A stretch of 64,000 nucleotides of DNA from contig JAHGAU010000043.1 in the NCBI GenBank assembly GCA_019925105.1, forward strand, positions 124,001-188,000, written 5' to 3'. The notes under the pieces were generated by a model. The model worked only from the letters and a program-made list of their open reading frames with translations. It had not been told where the DNA came from and ran no database searches. Below, piece by piece: positions 48,201 to 58,900 of this stretch; position 1 is the stretch's first letter; every line of letters begins with the position of its first letter. The position numbers and the translations under genes are program-made. The stretch comes from Niebla homalea (Eukaryota > Ascomycota > Lecanoromycetes > Lecanorales > Ramalinaceae).

Positions 48201-51080
48201 TAGTTATTTTTATATATTTTTTATTTTAATAAATTTTAACTTTCTTAAACGGCTTTATTATTAAGATTATTACGTTAATTACTTTATTTAGAGCCTTTAT
48301 TACCTGTATTATAAAACGGTCAATCTATTCCTTATTATTAAGCCGGGGGAGTTCCGTTAATTAAGATATTACTTTTACCGTTTTTATAAATATTTTAACT
48401 TCTTTAATTATCTTTTACGCTTGTTTAAATAATAAAAATAGGGTTATATTAACGGATTAATTTAAGGTTATTTATATCGGGACGTAATTTAAACCGTATT
48501 TTAAGTCCTTTTAAGGTCTATATATTATAATTAAGTTAATAATATTTTCCGAGTTAAATATTAAATCGATTATAGTCTTAAGTTTATGGCTTTCTTATAT
48601 AATAGCCCCTTTTAACGTTAATAATATGAAATTAAACTATATAATAATTATTAATAACTCCTTAAATTTAATATAATTAATTATATAACTTTCTTCATTT
48701 TATTAAGTATAATAAAGATTAAAGTCCTTTATTAAGAGGTATTCATTAAATATAATTATAATATCCTTAAATAACGGGATCGTAAAAAGTTTTTTCTTAT
48801 TAATTAATAATGGATTATACGTATTATAAATATTTAAGTTACCCTTAATAGTTTTTTTTCATACGATCCGAAGCGTATATAAATTCTTTTTATAATAAAT
48901 AACGTCCTAGTTATTTATATTTAGTTTCTTATTAATAAAGAAGTATATCCGCGTTATCTTATTACCTTTAAAGGCTAAATAAAAACCATTTTCCGGATTA
49001 ATTAAAAAGTAAATATACGGATTATACGGCGGCTTTTATATCACTATAATATTAATATCCTTTATTTCCTTAAATCCGAATATCGGTATTATAATTTTAA
49101 TTACTTCCTTATATACGTTATATTATATTATCCTTAAAAGCGTAAATATATTAAATATCGACGTTTATTAAGCTTTCTTTATTAACTTTTATTTATATAA
49201 ATAATTTTTTTTTAAGGTTAAACGTTATTTATTTTAATCTTTTTATTACGATAATAATCCCGGTTAAGCGGTCGGCTTTAAAGGTTAATATTATTATAAG
49301 CTTCCTCTTTTTCATATTATTGATTATTATATTTTATCCTTTTTTATTTAATAAGCTTTATTTGTATTTTAAGATCGTTTTTAATTACTTTACCGGTTTA
49401 AGTTTATATAAGTTATAACATTAAATTTTAACTATTATCTTAGTTTTTTTACGTTAAGTTTTTTTCGCTTTTACCGTATATTATAAGTTTTACGTTGAAT
49501 AATTATTATTATTATACGTTACGTATTTTAATACGTTCTTTATTAAGCCCTTTATTATTAAATTAGCGTATTTATATATATTATACCCTTTAATATATAC
49601 CACGTACTTTATATTATTAAAATATTTTATAATAATATACTTATACCTTTAATATTTAAAGTATTAATAAATATCCGCCGTTTAATCTTAAGGTCTTATT
49701 AATTTAAAAGATTTATCCTTTATTACCCTTTTATTAAAGATATCGTTATATATTTTTATTAATATTACGTTTAAAATAACCGTAAAATATTTTTTTATAC
49801 GATTAAAGGCATTTAATTTCTTTATTATAAAAAGGAAACTATAATTAATGATTTTTAATTTAAAATAGAAAACCGTATTCTTTTTTCTTTATCCGCCTTA
49901 AAGTAATTTCCTTTTCTTTTTTTATAAATTTTATTAAGTATATCCCGTTTACCGCGATAGCGAAGGATTACCTTAATATTTTTACCGTTTTATATCTTTT
50001 TTTATCGGTTTATCTTTTTAACTTTTTTAACTTTTCCCTTGCCTTTAATAAGGCTATATTAAGGAAAATATCTTTACTTTATAACTTATATACCGTAATA
50101 ATTTATTTTATTAGCGGCTTTCTCATTACCTTAAACGCTTTTATTAATTATAGTAAGTTCGTTTTTATCGCTATACTCCTTTCTTCTTCACTTAATAATT
50201 ATACGGTTATTATTTTCGCCTTTTTTAACGTTATTACCTTTTCCCCCGTTTTTAGCTTTTTTACCATTAACGTCGGCGTTATTTTTACGGTTTTTATTAC
50301 TTAACTTATCCCCGCTCCTTTTTTTAAAGCCTTTTTTATCGTTTTTTTATTTTATACGTATCTTTTCTATCTTTTTTCGTTTCCGTTTACCGGCGTTTTT
50401 ATTATTGCCTTTTAAGCTCTATAAAGTTTCTTTAATTCCCTTAAACCTTTCTTTATATTTACGTAAAAGTTTCTTATTTCCCGTAACCTGATTTATAATA
50501 TTAATTAAGTCTTTAACGTAATATCCTTCTATATAATTATAAAGAGGTTTTTTAACGCTTTTACCGTTTTTTTCCTTATTACTTTTCTCCCGCGTATTTA
50601 ACGGTTATTTCTTTTTATAGTTTATTCCTATTTACTTAATATTTCCTTACCTTTTTTTAACTTTCTCTTAATTTATATATACTTAATAAGACCTTTTATA
50701 CCTCCGTTTACCCTTTATTTATCCCTATATACCGTCTTCGTCCCCTCCGCCCCTTATTTATTACCCTTAATAATAATACCTTTATACGTTATATACGTCC
50801 TTTTATATATATCTTATTAACTATAAGCTCCCTATTCGATTTAAGGTTTTTTTATTTTATATTTATCGCGTTATTCATATAACTTATTACCGTTTTTATT
50901 AACCTAAGCCGCTTACCCTTCTTCCCTTTTTACCTTTATTATTACTCCGCTTCCGCTTATCGTATTTAAGGTATTATCCTTACTATTACTTAAGCTATAC
51001 ACGCGTGCATCGTTTCTGACCTCTGGGGTCCCGTTGTTCGTCGCCATCCTGTCCATCTTTTCATATAAATATTATATATC
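45288..51080 (-). mobile_element. Full-length LINE L2 (inner)
   Basis: A 5,793-base LINE inserted in the right LTR of N1, flanked by the 13-base duplication CTTATATATATAT (45275-45287 and 51081-51093). The minus-strand 3' tail is (ATCA)n at 45288-45304. ORF1 starts at 51047 (MATNNGTPEVRNDARVYS), about 33 bases from the 5' end. It aligns with L1 along its whole length. ORF1 and ORF2 are closed by RIP stops. It is the youngest full LINE in the stack. Confidence 0.85.
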
Positions 51081-51227
51081 CTTATATATATATAGTATTA
51101 CGGTTTGCGGTATACATAAGCATAGCGGGTAACTTCCGCAGGGGTCTTAATGCGTACTCACTTAAATCCATAACTACCTACCTAGCTAGATTATCAATTA
51201 TACATTACACTTAACACGTTCTTAACA
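51081..51227 (+). repeat. Right LTR of N1, second part
   Basis: Continues the LTR that starts at 45260, after the L2 insertion. It ends CACGTTCTTAACA before the CTGCT duplication. This end is nearly free of RIP. Confidence 0.88.
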
Positions 51228-52933
51228 CTGCTCGTTATTATACTTTATTAATTCTTAAATATTATAAAGGGAGACGGTTAAGTTATATATTATTAAATAA
51301 AAATATATTTATTTGATTTTTTTAATAGTTTTTTCTTTTTCCTTTCAAGTTTCTTCTAATTATATTAACGTCTTTTAAGTTTTATATATAATATTTTATT
51401 TAATTAGCTTTTTCGCTTTTATGATTATTATTATATATTTTTTATTTTAATAAATCTTGGCTCTTTAAGACAGTGTTATTATTAAGACCGTTACGTTAAT
51501 TACTTTATTTAATACCCTTATTACACGTTTTAGAAATAAATTAGTCTATTTTTTATTTTCGAGCTAAAGAAGCTTTATTAATTAAGATATTATTTCTTTT
51601 ATTTTTATATATACTTCGCGCTTTTTAATTATTTTTTACGCCCTTCTTATCGGTAATAATAACGTCGGGTTAATTAATTAATTAATCTAAAATCGTTTAT
51701 ATCGGTATAAGGTTTAAGTTATTTCTTAAGTTCTTTTAAAGTTTATATATTAATACGGTATTAATAATTCTTTTCTAAATTAAACGTTAAATTAATTATT
51801 ATTTTTAATCCATAATTTTTTACGTTATAATCTTTTATAATATTAATAATAAAAGATTAAATTAAATAACGATTATTAATAGCTTTTTTAACTTAACTTA
51901 ATTAATTATACGTTTTTTCTCGTTCTATATAATATAATAAAGGTTAAAATCTTTTAATAAAAAATATTTACCGTGTATAAATAAAATATCTTTAAATAAC
52001 GGTATTATAAAGGGTTTTATTTTATTAATTGAAAACGGATTATATACGTTATAAATACTTAGGTTACCCCCGGTATCCCCTTCTTATATAACCTAAAATA
52101 TGTTTCAACTCCCGTTATAATGGATTATATCCTAGTTATTTACGTTTAATCTTTTATTTATAAAGAAGTATATCCGGGTTATCTTATCCCTCACAAACGT
52201 TAAGTAAAATCCCTCCTCCGGGTAAATAAAAAATATATAACTTAATTATATAATAATTTTTATATCGTTATAATATTAATATTCTTTATTTCCTTAAATT
52301 TTAAATATTAATAATATTAGCTTAATTGCTTTATTTTATACGTTATATTATATTATTTTTAAAAGCGTTAACACATTATATATTAATTTCTATTAAGGTT
52401 TTTTATTAATATTTATTCAAATTAACGCTTTCTTATTAAAATTCAATATTATTTACCCCGGTTTTTTTATGGTTATTACTATTATTTTAAGGCGGCCGGA
52501 CTTAAGGGTTATTATTATGGTAATTTTCCTTTCTTTATGTTATTTATTATCGCTTTTTAGCTTTTTTAATTAAATTAATTATATTTATATATAAGGATAA
52601 CCTTTAATTATTTCGTTAATTTAAGTTCATATGAATTATAGCGTTAAACCTTAACCATTATTTTAATTTCTTTAATCCTTATTAATTATCGTAAATCCTA
52701 TATGAATAATTATTTTTACCGTATATTATATACTTAAATACGTTCTTTATTAAGCTTTTTATTATCAAACCCGCGTATTTATAAATATCATATCCTTTAA
52801 CGTATATTATATATTTAATACCGTCTGAATACTTTATAATAATATATTGATATTTAAAATATTTAAAATATTAATGAATATCTATTACTTTATTTTATAA
52901 TCTTATTAACTTAAAAGACCCGCTTTTAATTAC

Positions 52934-53364
52934 TACTCCTCCAACCGGGACGGTATGGTACGGGATTTGATTATGGTCTTCCCATACCGGCCGGTACGGT
53001 ATATGGGTATATCCCGTTCCTGTACCGTCCCTATACCGGCGGTATAGGAGCGGGAAATGCTAAGATCCCGGTGGCAAAAAAAAAAATCTTTTTTTTAAAT
53101 GTAAAATATACTATTTTTAATATTAAGCGAGCCGTTAAGTTTATTTAAAAGAAACATTTACTTTTAATATTGCATTTTTGGATTTTTGGATTCTTTTTCT
53201 ATTTATTTTAATATATAATATACTATAAATAGTGAAACGGTATCTTGGCATCTCCCGGCCCCGTACCGGTACGGGATAAGGGTACCCTTTCCCTATCCCG
53301 TACCGGTCCCGTACCGGTCCCGTACCTATCCCGCGGGATTAATCCCGTACCTGTTGGGGGAGTA
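52934..53364. mobile_element. hAT-like MITE with GGTACGGG repeats, inside L1
   Basis: A 431-base insert with imperfect inverted ends (TACTCCTCCAACCGG and, on the other strand, TACTCCCCCAACAGG). It is flanked by the 8-base duplication TTAATTAC (52926-52933 and 53365-53372), as for hAT elements. L2 lacks it. Both arms are crowded with direct and inverted copies of CCCGTACC/GGTACGGG and CCGGTACGG, an arrangement typical of sub-terminal transposase-binding sites. The centre is AT-rich and non-coding. The arms are almost free of RIP. The Pro/Gly/Thr-rich open frames here only reflect the repeats. Confidence 0.82.
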
Positions 53365-54713
53365 TTAATTACTTCTTTATTGAAAACGTTATTATATATC
53401 CTTATTAATATTACGCTTAAAATAACCGTAAAGTACCGTTTTACGTAATTAAGAATATCCGGCCTTTTTATTATAGGGGGGAGTTTAAAGGTAATGATTT
53501 TTAGCCTTCGGTAGAAAACCGTATTCTTTTTTTTATACGTCTTAAAGTAAATTCTTTTTTTACGTTTAAGAACCATGTTAAATATATCTTATATATTATA
53601 ACGGTAAACGATTACCTTAATACCTTTACCGTTTTAAACTTTCTTTTATTAGTTTATTTTTTAGATTTCTCCAGCCCTTCTTTCGCCTTTAAGGATATTA
53701 TATTAAGGAGGATATTTTTACTTTATAGTTTACGTATTATAATAATTTATTCCGTAAGTGGTTTTTCCGTTATTTTAAATATTTTTATTAGTTATAAATG
53801 GTTCGCCTTTATAGCTATATTTTTCTTTTTGTTATTTAATAACCGGATCGTTATTATCTTCGTTTTCTTTAATACTATTTTATTTTTTAACTTTTGCCGC
53901 CGCTATTATAAATACCGTTTTTACGGCCTTTATTACCTAGCTTTTTCCCTTTCATAAAGTTCCCGCTATTGCTCCCTTATTTTATATAAAGTCCTTTTAA
54001 CTCCTTTTTTCCCCGTTTATTGGCGTTTTTATTATTACTTTATACGTCCCGTATAGCCGCTTTAGCTCTTTTAACCCCGCGTTTATCCTTACGTGAAAGT
54101 TTTTAATACTCCGTAATTTTACATATAATATTAGTTAAATTTTTAATATAATATTTTTTTATTTTATTATAAAAAGATTTTTTAAAATTCTTACTGCTTT
54201 TTCTTCCGTTATACTTTCTTTATGGATTTATTATATCCTCCCCTTTATAATTTAATGTTTATTATATAATAATAATATATTCTTTTTACTTATTTTAATA
54301 TTACCTTATACATTCTTAATAACCTTATTACTAATATTATTTTATATTTATTTATCTTTTACTTACCCCGTTATAAACGTCACCCTGGCCTTTTTTACCT
54401 TTTATTTATTAATTATTATTATATCATTTTTACGCGTTTTATTCGTTTTTTTACGTATATCTTATTCCATGTAAATTTTTAATTCGGTTTAAACGCTTTT
54501 CATTTTATCGTTATTATATTATTTATACGATTTATCCCTGTTTCCGTTAATATAGGCGTTTACCTTTTTACCTTTTCGATCTCGACTATTACGTTATTTA
54601 TATTTATCGTATTTAAGGTATTCGCCTCCCTATTACTCGAGCTCTGTATATATGTATTATCTTGGACCTTTAAGGTCCCTTTGTTCGTCGCCATCTCCAT
54701 AATTTCCGTTTAA

Positions 54714-54888
54714 ATAATAATTTATTTATAAAGATAAAAGGTAATTATAGGTAAATAACTAGGCGTTCTGGGATGTACCGCCAGGTAATAGTATTTACAC
54801 GTATTATAAGGATATCTTGGCATTGCCTGCATGACTGCTCCATAACACTCCTTGCCCGCACTCCATGCCCGCAACACACCGGCTGACA
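54714..54888 (-). repeat. 5' LTR of C1, second part
   Basis: Continues the split LTR after the LINE. RIP fades out between about 54730 and 54830, and the last 60 bases are clean (CATGCCCGCAACACACCGG). It marks the right edge of the AT-rich tract. Confidence 0.9.
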
Positions 54889-54893
54889 TTTCG

Positions 54894-55810
54894 ATACCAT
54901 CCAGGTCAAAATCACAGCGCTCGAGAAGAAACGCACACCTTCAGAAGAACGACGTCGTCGAGATCCCTCATACTCAGTAGATCTCAGTGATACATACTGA
55001 GGCAATACATAAGGACAAAGAACAAGAGAAGGAATCTAACATCTACATTAACTACCTCAGAAAGAGATGGCTTTCGGGTCGAAGTATTAGGCTACTTTGA
55101 CGGCACTGGTAATGTCTACACGTTTGTTAACAGAATTAAGACCCGTGGTCAAGAGTTGCAAGCTTGTGAAAGACCATATAGTTCTCAGCTTCATGAGCCC
55201 ATCAGGCTGAGATGAAGCCTACAAGTGGTGGACATCGCAGCTCACCATTAGTGGACGCAAAGATCTCGCATTTGCTTCCAAGTCAATAGCTCCCCTTTAC
55301 TATGCCATCACTCATTGCTCCGTTCGGGATTCCGGAGCACTAGACCCTGAAAACTCAATCAAATCAGATACACTCGTCGTAATGCACCAGAGCAGAAACC
55401 AGCTACTGCATATGTCGGCCAGGTCATGACTCTAGCTGAGCGCTTGGGACACACAAAAGCAAGCGTTGCAGCTCCTATTTACACACTTTATCGCCGCTTT
55501 GCAGAGCACCCTCGTATTCTCTGACGATCTTGAGAACTTCATGGCTCAAGCCCAACTTCGTCAATCTACATGGAATGAGCAGTACCGCAGCTATGGCGAA
55601 TCCACCTACTCGCAATCGACACCGTCGAGTTCATCACCTTACGCACACCATGCGACATCAAATGCCGCTACCAACAACCACGATCGCGACAAACGATTCA
55701 GTCGTGATCGACGTCCTAACCCACAGCGTGGTGGCTATGCAAATCGACGCCCTCACCCAGGTCAAAAGCTGCTCACCGCAAATTACGCAAATGCGTCGCT
55801 TGTTGATTAA
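54894..55810 (+). pseudogene. Retroelement gag, main piece (copy 2)
   Basis: Continues the gag begun at 34353. Recognisable coding stretches lie in shifting frames: KITALEKKRTPSEERRRRDP; YVGQVMTLAERLGHTKASVA followed by PIYTLYRRFAEHPRI; and a final open stretch 55466-55810 with FMAQAQLRQSTWNEQYRSYG and an Arg/Asn/Gln-rich basic tail. The length and the acidic-helical then basic layout fit an LTR-retrotransposon gag. Frameshifts and stops (for example after LSDTY) inactivate it, mostly without RIP. No protease or polymerase follows. Confidence 0.6.
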
Positions 55811-57370
55811 GGGTTGCTGATGGTTGCTGTGCTGGCTGAGGTCTCGGTTGGGCTGTATTGAATTTGGGAGATTGAGGATGATCTGGGGCTTATAATAAAC
55901 GCGGAAGAGCCCTTGCCTTGGGACGTTGTACTTGACGAGCCAGTCTCTGGTGGTCCTGATTTGGATCCAGAGGCTGAAGATGCCCCCGAGGTAGTTGCCG
56001 AGCCTCCGGAGCTCGATCTTGGTATGTACGCGCACGCAGTTCCACCACCAGACGCGTCTGCCCGTTTAACGAGATCTCCTTTCAATGTATTAATCGACCA
56101 AGATAAATCGAATTGGATAATGAATTTATCCTTAGAATAGTCTGAATGGTTGCGAATCTTGTCAGGTGTCAAAAGACCAAGCTAACTCCAGAATCTCACT
56201 TAGATGTTTGCCCTAAATGATACGTCGTGAACAGATATAGCAAGTCGACTGGATTCGTGTGGACTTGGGCACTTAATATTCCTGCTGGCAGTTAACAGAG
56301 TGTGGACCATGTTTCTAAGTGTCATAATTTGACAGCCGTTTATGTGATTATTAATCTGCATGCAGACAAGAAGCAGTTGGTCAAGAGGTTTCTTTCGACC
56401 ATCATTGACAAACCCGACTTCACTTGCGACGACATGAATACAGTCTTCTTTCCTTGCGGCAATGATAGAATACAGTATCTTCGATCAATTGCCAGGGATG
56501 CAATCCTCCTTACAACTTCACATCAAACCCCCCTTGTACCAAAACATCCCGGCTTTGCAAGCTTGGATCGAGCCATTAATGGCGCTAAAGGCTACGTACG
56601 CTACTCTTACCTCTGTCGTCGAATAAGGAATACAAGATGATATAGCTTTTTGATAAGGGTATCGATCCTCCATCTCGCTCTTTCCAGAAAAAACGAAATG
56701 ATAAGGGGAAGATGCTATAAAATTTGAGATTATTAAAGACTTTATAATGCTTTTTAACATTATAAAAGAAAAGGACTTTGCGAAGCAATTTGACCTCACG
56801 AATAACAGAGTGTACAAGGTTAGTTATGAAATGTTCTGAAATAGTCCCCAATCCTCACGGATAACCAGGCGTATCAAACCATCGATGATGATATCGTGAC
56901 CAATGGTTGCATGAAATCTGATGGGCCGGCACGTATTGAGGCCAATTTTGCCGTCAAATCGCTGACGCATTATCTCACCGACATCGCTGCTCCCGCGTGG
57001 ACTTGGGCTTCCAATACCTTGACGGATTTGGGCACCCATCCAGCTCTCAAGCTTGACTCACCATAGACTTGACCAGCTCGTCCTCCATTATTATTACGTT
57101 GTCTGCCGAGATTTCTGAAAGCTTTAAACGCAGAATAACCTGGCTGAACGCCTTGCTGACCTGCGGGGAAGTTGCAAGAATTGATACTGGTTCACCAGAT
57201 GGCCGCAGCCTGTTCACGTCTCATGAGTTCATCCCTACCATCGGGCTTGTCCATTCCGTCGCTGTTCCATTGCTCGTCAATGAAACTTCTTTCTACGGCC
57301 CAACGACTATGCTTGACGGGTACCGTGCGTCTCGTGATTGGTCCATCGGTTGGTGGACCTTCCGATTCCT
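55811..57370. pseudogene. Decayed coding region shared by both tandem copies
   Basis: On the plus strand 56302-56640 is open (DKPDFTCDDMNTVFFPCGND, then a frame with LQAWIEPLMALKATYATLTS). On the minus strand a Ser/Gly-rich frame (56172-55807) is open. The plus reading looks like the end of a secreted-protein-type sequence with a CDD..C pattern, but I do not recognise it. The RIPped counterpart is at about 14500-15990. Several stops separate the pieces, so I treat it as a pseudogene of unknown origin. Confidence 0.35.
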
Positions 57371-58900
57371 CTAAGTCGTCATGAGGTAGGTGTAGGTAGA
57401 GCAGCCAGACGCTGCTAATGAAGTACTGGACGTAGATGAGCTGGATGCACTTGATTCGCTCGAAATAGACGATCGAGAGGATGTCGTAGACGAGTCAGAC
57501 CCAGAAAATGTCTTAGATTCTGATTCGGAAGTTGAGGATTCTTTGTCATCATCATCGTCGGCAAGATTCTCCACAGCCCTAATGGGATTAGAAACGCTTC
57601 TTCGAGCCGTTACCAGAGCAAGAGTGCTTTTTTGGTGGGAAGTCGCTACCTTTGCTCTTGATGAGGTTCTCGACATTGTCCTTGAGATTGTCAATCTCCT
57701 GAATAGTCATGGCCTCCTTTGACGAAGCCCAGAACGACACCACCAAAGACTGCGTTCTGGGAGGACGCTGCGGTCTCACTCGGTAGTAAAGTAGTGAGAG
57801 GCATGCCTCCAGACTCTGTTCTATTTGGTACATCGGTGGACTTAGGTGCAGAAAATGACTTCGTGTTTGATGACGCAGCTGTCCCAGAGGAAACCGATGC
57901 GCCAAAGGTAGCCGAAGCGCCTGTCGTACTACCAATTGATCCTGGTGGAGGGCTCGTTGAGCCACTGAACGTGATTGAAGATGCCGATGGTGGCTTGCTG
58001 CCAACAGAAGACGACGAGCTCATAGACAAAGGAAGACTGAGTGGGGCAGTCCCTCCGACTGAAGACCTAGAAGAAGAGCCTGTTCCAAAAGGTGGCGAAC
58101 CGCCTCCGGAGGACTCGGAAGACGAACTACCTGACTGACTGGTAGAAGCTCCTGTCCCGATTGGTAGCGATACAGTATGTGAAGCATTTGTCGCGCCGAC
58201 AGAGTTCGACTTGGACGGAGATGTACCAGTCGTTGGATAGGAGCATTTGTTGATCCAGTCCCTCCAATCACGTTAGACTGCGAATAAGAGGATAACCCAT
58301 TTCCGAGATAAGCTGATGGAAGGTGGGTGGATCCTCCATTATTGCGTGACGGTAATAATGATGGTCATGTCCCAAGCGGAATTGGAGAGCTGCGAGTTGC
58401 CCCTGTTCCTTCTGCAGACTTTGTACTTGAGGAAGCCAGTCCAGTCCCTCTCGGAGCTCTTGACCGTGATGTGGTTTGAACTGGAGGTACGGGCCCAGAA
58501 ACTTATGAGGAGCTTGTGAGATTATTCATCAATCCAGCGCCTGTGCCACTGCCACTCAAGCCTTGACCTAAGACACTTAATAGTGACGAGAAAGAGCTTT
58601 GCGTGCTCTGAGAAGATCCCGATGAATTGCTTGAACCAGTGGTGGACCCTCCCTTGTGAGAAGATGAGGGACCGTTGGTCCGGTCATCGCTTCCGAACCA
58701 TTAATGAATATGTTGTATAAACTGTCGGCAGAGATGCGAGCGTGGTCAATTATCACTGGAGATTTTGTGGGAGCCATGGTCAAGTTGTCGATGATGAAGT
58801 TTGTGGGATTGATGGTGAAGGGGGTTTGCCAATGACGACGGTCTCAACAGAAGATTGCTGATCGGGAAGCGGAGGTGCTCAAGTATAGTGTTTGTTGGCA
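57371..58900 (-). pseudogene. Ser/Thr/Gly-rich secreted or cell-wall protein remnant
   Basis: Minus-strand reading starts with a short folded block (FTINPTNFIIDNLTMAPTKS then PVIIDHARISADSLYNIFIN, 58830-58700), like the repeated hydrophobic modules in fungal extracellular mucin-like proteins. A long Ser/Thr/Gly-rich stretch follows in changing frames (SSSSESSGGGSPPFGTGSSS, SSITFSGSTSPPPGSIGSTT, 58160-57690), then an acidic-Ser region (ADDDDDKESSTSESES, about 57570-57500) and CSTYTYLMTT. At least three frame changes and stops break it. No RIP bias is apparent, so decay is by ordinary mutation. The plus-strand acidic open frame 57719-58138 is its shadow. Confidence 0.5.

Larger units (their letters stand above)
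43246..51227 (+). mobile_element. Short non-autonomous LTR element N1
   Basis: The left LTR (43246-43407, 162 bases) and a right LTR split into about 45260-45287 and 51081-51227 are flanked by the duplication CTGCT (43241-43245 and 51228-51232), inserted in L1. Net length is about 2.2 kb. The ~1.85 kb interior (43408-45259) has no coding potential, so it must have depended on another element. It contains AAGCTTAAGCTTAGG-type palindromic words near 43738-43760 and short AAATCCAT repeats near 43946-43995. Orientation is assigned arbitrarily from the LTRs. Confidence 0.82.
40463..54713 (-). mobile_element. Full-length LINE L1 (outer), interrupted
   Basis: It occupies 40463-43245 and 51233-54713 on the minus strand, with a (TGAT)n/(ATCA)n tail at 40463-40483. 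An 11-base duplication flanks it (40452-40462 and 54714-54724). Net length without the LTR insert and the hAT-like MITE is about 5.83 kb, against 5.79 kb for L2. A start codon at 54694 opens ORF1 (MATNKGTLKVQDN), homologous to that of L2, only ~20 bases from the 5' end. Both open frames are destroyed by RIP. The Tad1 clade is the usual fungal LINE type, but I could not read the RT motif. Confidence 0.85.
34424..54888 (-). mobile_element. Copia LTR retrotransposon C1, RIPped and nested
   Basis: The left LTR (34424-34656, 233 bases) and a right LTR split into 40395-40462 and 54714-54888 are flanked by the duplication TTTCG at 34419-34423 and 54889-54893. Net length after removing all inserts is about 5.69 kb. 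The coding strand is minus. A protease-domain end (RLRNVFYILGFHIIIV, matching the Copia pattern NVLYVPGFHTNIVS) is readable near 38570-38500. The pre-integrase region follows (FNLKYN-LYNNGKTVIY, HLVRTIKGVKIINKSKVP near 38275-38217). The polypurine tract TTAAGGGGG lies on the minus strand beside the left LTR, which is therefore the 3' LTR. No frame is intact. Confidence 0.87.
16270..57560 (+). repeat. Tandem segmental duplication, copy 2 (clean, split by two transposon stacks)
   Basis: Present as 16270-16414, 33907-34423 and 54894-57560, about 3.33 kb in total, against 3.26 kb for copy 1. The breaks coincide exactly with the two transposon stacks and their target duplications. The first piece repeats the start of the protease gene, including its ATG (MCPPQTL here, MSPPQTL in copy 1). 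The last piece is nearly free of RIP, whereas the matching part of copy 1 is saturated. The alignment ends at about 57560; sequence further right belongs to this copy only. Confidence 0.88.

Noticed and set aside
52930..53365. CRISPR-like array
   Set aside because: The repeated words vary in spacing and occur in both orientations. The genome is fungal and the block has transposon ends with an 8-base duplication.
53223..53576. 117-residue and opposing 67-residue open frames rich in Gly/Thr/Pro/Arg
   Set aside because: They are translations of the GGTACGGG/CCCGTACC repeats in the hAT-like MITE, open on both strands for that reason.
57719..58138. 139-residue acidic protein on the plus strand
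   Set aside because: It mirrors the Ser/Gly/Thr-rich minus-strand remnant; TCN/AGC serine codons read in reverse give acidic residues.
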